Positions 6,684 to 8,404 of a stretch of DNA of 8,404 bases are shown here, in pieces (the first letter of the stretch is position 1; each line of letters begins with the position of its first letter). A program made the position numbers and the translations under genes. The notes under the pieces are model-generated. The model had not been told where the DNA came from and did not search any database. It worked only from the letters and a program-made list of their open reading frames with translations. Source of the DNA: Spirochaetales bacterium (GTDB lineage Bacteria; Spirochaetota; Spirochaetia; Sphaerochaetales; Sphaerochaetaceae); assembly GCA_022771185.1 (NCBI GenBank), contig JALFCJ010000194.1:1-8404 (forward strand), given 5' to 3'.

Positions 6684-6698
6684 TGCATCTTCCCTTTA

Positions 6699-6733
6699 AT
6701 ATAGTCTAATTAAATGGTACAATTGGACTATAT
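6699..6733 (+). promoter_or_regulatory. Leader hairpin before the transposase ribosome site
   Basis: 6699-6711 pairs with 6721-6733 as a 13-bp stem with one U-G pair; the 9-base loop (6712-6720) holds an ATG at 6714. AGAGG, the likely ribosome site for the start at 6747, begins right after the stem at 6734. Hairpins near the start of transposase genes in other insertion sequences (IS10, IS50) limit translation from read-through transcripts; a similar role here is inference. Confidence 0.55.
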
Positions 6734-6746
6734 AGAGGATATGCAT

Positions 6747-8360
6747 ATGCCGATACCAAAAAATATACTGTCCGTCCCCAGGCCGAAGAATACGGTCGTC
6801 ATCGCCTACGGAAAGGATAAGGGCCTTTACGCAGTGCGCCAGCGCATAGGCTGCCGCAACGACAACGGACGGCACCTTCCGGTCAACGGCCCTACAGTCG
6901 GCCATATCGTAGACGGCAGATTTGTCCCCATCGATACCGCATCCCCCTCCAGTGTCTCGGCTTCGCCCGTAGACCTCAAGGACTGGGCGGACATAATTCT
7001 TTGCGACCGCCTTTTTGCCGACATCAGGCGGGAGCTGTCCATGTTCTACAGCGAGGCTGATGCAATGAAGCTCTACTGCATCTCCATACTGCGTGTCTGC
7101 GACCCGGGGATCAAAAACTATGAGCTGAAGGAGGCCTATGACAACAGCTTCCTGTCGGAGCTGTATCCAGGCGTCCCTCTTTCGAAGAATACCGTCTCCA
7201 CCTTCCTTGACGACCTGGGGAAGGCCATGTCCAGGATCGTCGGCTTCATGCGGAACCGTGCCGCAGCCGTATCCATGGACCACCACCTTCTTGTTGACGG
7301 CACCCTCAAGTCCGATGAATCCAGGGTCAACTCCCTCTCCGACTTCTCCAGGAAGGCAAGGACAAAGGGGACGAGGGACATTTCAGTACTGTATGCCTTT
7401 GACCTTGAGGAGATGGAGCCGGTGTGTTCCAAGTGTTTTCCCGGAAACATGCTGGACGCCACCTCCTATGGGGCGTTCATCTCCGAGAACAAAATCACCA
7501 AAGGCATAATCGTCGCGGACAAGGGGTTCCCTGAATCTGCGGCGCATGAACAATTCGAGGCCAACCCGGACCTCCACTACCTCAATCCGGTGAAGCGCAA
7601 TTCAAGGCTGATCGAGCGGCACGGCATGCTGGATTTCACAGGCATACTCCCTGGACATGAAGGCATCACCTTCCGGAAGGAGAAGTGCATCGGCACAGAC
7701 AAATGGCTCTATTCCTTCCGTGACAGCTACAAGGCGTCGAAGGAGGAGCGGGATTGGCTCCGCCACGCAAAGAAGGATGGCTCCTACAGCCTGGAGGTTC
7801 TCCGGGACAAGCAGCGGTCATTCGGAACCATAGTCCTGGAATGCGACCTGGACCTGCCGGCAGAGACAGCCTACAAGGCCTATGGGAAGCGGTGGGAGAT
7901 CGAGATAGTGATGCGGTTCTACAAATCAGCATGCGAATTCGACGAGACCCGTGTGCAGGACGACTATTCCGTCATAGGAAGCGAGTTCTGCGACTTCCTC
8001 TCCTCCCTGCTGACATTCCGGATGATCAAGGCGTTCGACAGGGCAAAACTTCTGGATGACATGACCTACAAGAAAATCATGTCGGTGCTCGCCCGTGCGA
8101 AGAAGGTTCGCTACGGAGAGGACGGCTGGCAGCTGGTCAGGCTGAACCCCTCCCATGAGGAGATTCTTCAGGGGCTGGGGCTTATACCCAGGCCGGAGGA
8201 AGCTCCCAAGAAGAAGCCAGGGCGACCAAAGAAGAATGAAGGCAAGCCGGCCAGCAAGGAATCAGAAGGCGACCTGGCGAATGGAAAACGCAGACGTGGA
8301 CGCCCGAAGGGAAGCAGGAACAGGCCAAAGACTGATGCCGGCGCCACAGGTGCTTCTTGA
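6747..8360 (+). CDS. DDE transposase, IS4 superfamily / IS1634-like
   Basis: This enzyme cuts and joins the ends of the insertion sequence, 537 aa from this start. The RNase H-like catalytic core is complete: Asp184 in Val-Asp-Gly-Thr, Asp258 in Ala-Asp-Lys-Gly-Phe, and Glu386 within an exact Y-x2-R-x3-E-x6-K signature (Tyr379, Arg382, Glu386, Lys393) diagnostic of the IS4 superfamily. The N-terminal segment (Val-Pro-Arg-Pro-Lys-Asn-Thr-Val-Val, about 10-18) is the type I associate with IS1634-like proteins. The C-terminal tail (about 485-537) is rich in Lys, Arg, Pro and Gly, with two AT-hook-like cores, PGRPKK (491-496) and RRGRPKGS (516-523). I chose the ATG at 6747 because AGAGG lies eight bases upstream; ATGs at 6714 (no ribosome site, inside a hairpin loop) and 6741 (spacing of two) are less likely. 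No frameshift or stop interrupts it, so the element may be active. Codon use is visibly GC-richer than in the importer genes, consistent with horizontal arrival. Confidence 0.93.
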   Translation: MPIPKNILSVPRPKNTVVIAYGKDKGLYAVRQRIGCRNDNGRHLPVNGPTVGHIVDGRFVPIDTASPSSVSASPVDLKDWADIILCDRLFADIRRELSMFYSEADAMKLYCISILRVCDPGIKNYELKEAYDNSFLSELYPGVPLSKNTVSTFLDDLGKAMSRIVGFMRNRAAAVSMDHHLLVDGTLKSDESRVNSLSDFSRKARTKGTRDISVLYAFDLEEMEPVCSKCFPGNMLDATSYGAFISENKITKGIIVADKGFPESAAHEQFEANPDLHYLNPVKRNSRLIERHGMLDFTGILPGHEGITFRKEKCIGTDKWLYSFRDSYKASKEERDWLRHAKKDGSYSLEVLRDKQRSFGTIVLECDLDLPAETAYKAYGKRWEIEIVMRFYKSACEFDETRVQDDYSVIGSEFCDFLSSLLTFRMIKAFDRAKLLDDMTYKKIMSVLARAKKVRYGEDGWQLVRLNPSHEEILQGLGLIPRPEEAPKKKPGRPKKNEGKPASKESEGDLANGKRRRGRPKGSRNRPKTDAGATGAS

Positions 8361-8381
8361 TTTTTCGGCAGCATCTACAGG
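8360..8381 (-). repeat. Putative right terminal inverted repeat of the IS
   Basis: Read on the minus strand from 8381 this is CCTGTAG, nine bases, AAAAAT, matching the left end imperfectly. It begins at the last base of the transposase stop codon. A direct repeat ACAGGTG lies at 8346-8352 and 8377-8383, with a partial third copy (ACAGG) at 8392-8396, so several short sites crowd this end. The true tip may be beyond the window. Confidence 0.35.
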
Positions 8382-8404
8382 TGAATCGTCAACAGGAAAA
8401 TCAG

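Larger units (their letters stand above)
6651..8381 (+). mobile_element. Insertion sequence, IS4 superfamily, IS1634-like
   Basis: The element carries one intact transposase gene and is GC-richer than its surroundings. Tentative ends come from an imperfect terminal inverted repeat: CCTGTAG at 6651-6657 against the complement of 8375-8381, followed inside by GAAAAAT-type blocks on both sides. That gives 1731 bp, within the usual IS1634-family range. The left end is gene-free for about 95 bases before the start codon and holds two RNA/DNA hairpin motifs. I see no matching short duplication in the bases just outside these ends (TTTCAG left, TGAATC right). The true ends may therefore lie further out, with the right one outside the window. 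The family call rests on the transposase; the boundaries are inference. Confidence 0.7.

Noticed and set aside
6714..6746. ATG at 6714 as the transposase start
   Set aside because: It has no ribosome site and lies in a hairpin loop; 6747 is better placed. A minor alternative product is not excluded.
6696..7286. 196-codon open frame on the minus strand over the transposase N-terminus
   Set aside because: It is a shadow of the GC-rich transposase gene, with no family resemblance and low-complexity composition.
1..8404. Search for CRISPR arrays, toxin-antitoxin pairs, defence or phage genes
   Set aside because: No regularly spaced repeats and no such domains were seen; all substantial coding space is explained by the importer, the DUF2812-like gene and the transposase.

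Overview
The window looks like part of a spirochaete chromosome, most likely a gut or rumen Treponema- or Sphaerochaeta-like bacterium. The main clue is the binding-protein signal peptide, which ends in Leu-Tyr-Ala-Gly-Gly-Gly-Lys-Glu with no lipobox cysteine, a style I associate with spirochaete solute-binding proteins. Strong AGGAGG-type ribosome sites and the moderately AT-rich base composition fit. Confidence in the phylum is about 0.5; no rRNA or other phylogenetic marker is present.

Bases 1-6267 lie on the minus strand and read from right to left as one gene block. It holds a peptide-type ABC importer in the standard order: extracytoplasmic binding protein (4639-6267), permease B (3626-4555), permease C (2727-3614), ATPase D (1692-2717) and ATPase F (725-1699). 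The four transporter-core genes are packed with gaps of 11 and 9 bases and then an 8-base overlap. The binding-protein gene is separated from them by 83 bases carrying a strong hairpin without a U-tract. Together they would capture a peptide (or similar small ligand) in the periplasm and move it through the B/C channel using ATP hydrolysis by D/F. A second hairpin of the same design (10-bp stem, 6-base loop) follows the F gene. Immediately after it begins a TTG-initiated membrane protein with a DUF2812-like N-terminus, which runs off the left edge (1-678).

Bases 6268-6650 hold no gene I can support. This very AT-rich stretch (11 G/C in 60 at 6361-6420, hand count) should contain the promoter of the importer operon. 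It also holds a small inverted repeat and a good plus-strand intrinsic terminator (6561-6595) that has no recognisable gene upstream of it.

Bases about 6651-8381 are an insertion sequence of the IS4 superfamily, IS1634-like, reading on the plus strand. It is clearly GC-richer than the host DNA (37 G/C in 60 at 7801-7860 against 27 in 60 at 1501-1560). Its transposase has a full DDE/YREK catalytic core and a C-terminal tail with two AT-hook-like motifs. Its left end carries a 23-base palindrome and then a 13-bp hairpin just before the ribosome-binding site. The right end is only tentatively placed and may lie beyond the window.

I see no defence system, CRISPR array, phage gene, tRNA or rRNA. 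The window is mainly an ordinary importer operon next to a mobile element. The more interesting points are RNA structures and small regulatory details rather than a new system.
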